Shown: positions 32,961 through 33,094 of the stretch, in pieces | How the letters are laid out: every line of letters starts with the position of its first letter | Numbering within the stretch: the stretch's first letter is position 1 | Assembly: GCA_009694025.1 (NCBI GenBank) | Contig: SHVZ01000040.1 | Coordinates: forward strand, 1-33,094 | Length of the DNA: 33,094 nucleotides | Origin: Alphaproteobacteria bacterium | GTDB lineage: Bacteria; Pseudomonadota; Alphaproteobacteria; SHVZ01 | Reading direction: 5' to 3' | Position numbers and translations under genes: made by a program | Notes under the pieces: generated by a model | Told to the model about the DNA's origin: nothing | The model's input: the letters and a program-made list of their open reading frames with translations, nothing else | Database searches by the model: none

Positions 32961-33092
32961 TCACTGATCCGCGAAATGGGCTTTGAGGCGCTTTTGATGG
33001 ACCTTGGATTTGGTCCATGCAAAGGGTTTTGCGGTGTCGTTGTATGCGGTGATGAAGGCGTTGATGTGAGCCTTGAGTTCGACGAGCGAGTT
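32961..33092 (-). mobile_element. IS630-family transposase, C-terminal fragment cut by the window edge
   Basis: The minus strand encodes 43 residues ending in TGA (32961-32963): NSLVELKAHINAFITAYND, then TAKPFAWTKSKVHQKRLKAH and a short tail. The pattern 'eL...I..Fi..yN..akPF.Wt' is the C-terminus of IS630-family transposases. The gene enters from the right of the window. A motif GAATCACTG (32958-32966) overlapping the stop may be part of the terminal repeat, and TA dinucleotides at 32949-32953 are candidate target sites. Orientation is the same as the fragment at 1-53. Confidence 0.75.
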
Positions 33093-33094
33093 GA

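Noticed and set aside
1-33094. CRISPR arrays, tRNA or rRNA genes, phage genes
   Set aside because: No regularly spaced direct repeats, tRNA-like cloverleaf sequence or phage structural genes were noticed while reading; nearly all DNA is accounted for by the coding sequences listed.

Overview
The window is a gene-dense, high-GC stretch (roughly two thirds G+C by eye) from what looks like an alphaproteobacterium. This is inferred from the soxBDAG operon, the paired 800-residue dimethylglycine-dehydrogenase-like flavoproteins, and the DUF1638 / 'virulence factor' / ferredoxin-ASKHA set known near corrinoid methyl-transfer genes in that class. No rRNA, tRNA or CRISPR array was seen. Both ends run into parts of IS630-type transposase genes in the same orientation: the 5' end of one at bases 1-53 and the 3' end of one at 32961-33092.

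Layout. (1) 248-5321, plus: heterotetrameric sarcosine oxidase soxB-soxD-soxA-soxG. (2) 5324-7418, minus: a pyrrolysine-less MttB-family methyltransferase followed by a small pentapeptide-repeat protein. (3) 7512-9795, plus: an iron-type alcohol dehydrogenase with a frameshift close to its C-terminus, then an enolase-superfamily enzyme. (4) 9792-12192, minus: a ferredoxin-ASKHA corrinoid activator and a 'virulence factor' family protein. (5) 12225-17620, plus: a homocysteine methyltransferase, a DddP-like M24 protein, a corrinoid protein, DUF1638 and a second MttB homologue. (6) 17617-21084, minus: a 2-oxoglutarate/Fe(II) dioxygenase and a first DMGDH-like flavoprotein. (7) 21331-27005, plus: a peptide/opine-type ABC importer (binding protein, two permeases, one fused double ATPase). 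(8) 26951-32918, minus: serine hydrolase, second DMGDH-like flavoprotein, a signal-less PhnD-like protein, a DMSP-lyase-type cupin and a GFA-type zinc protein.

How the parts could fit (inference). An importer brings in a methylated or peptide-like osmolyte. MttB enzymes move one methyl group to the corrinoid protein, which the ASKHA protein keeps reduced. The Zn-dependent homocysteine methyltransferase could take the methyl to make methionine, so these genes resemble a split methionine synthase whose methyl donor is a quaternary amine rather than folate. Remaining N-methyl groups would be oxidised by the DMGDH-like proteins and sarcosine oxidase, and formaldehyde may be handled by the GFA protein. 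Two proteins from unrelated DMSP-lyase families lie in the same region, so a sulfonium substrate should be considered beside betaines. The corrinoid/DddP-like operon and the DMGDH/PhnD-like/cupin/GFA operon are the least ordinary parts of the window.
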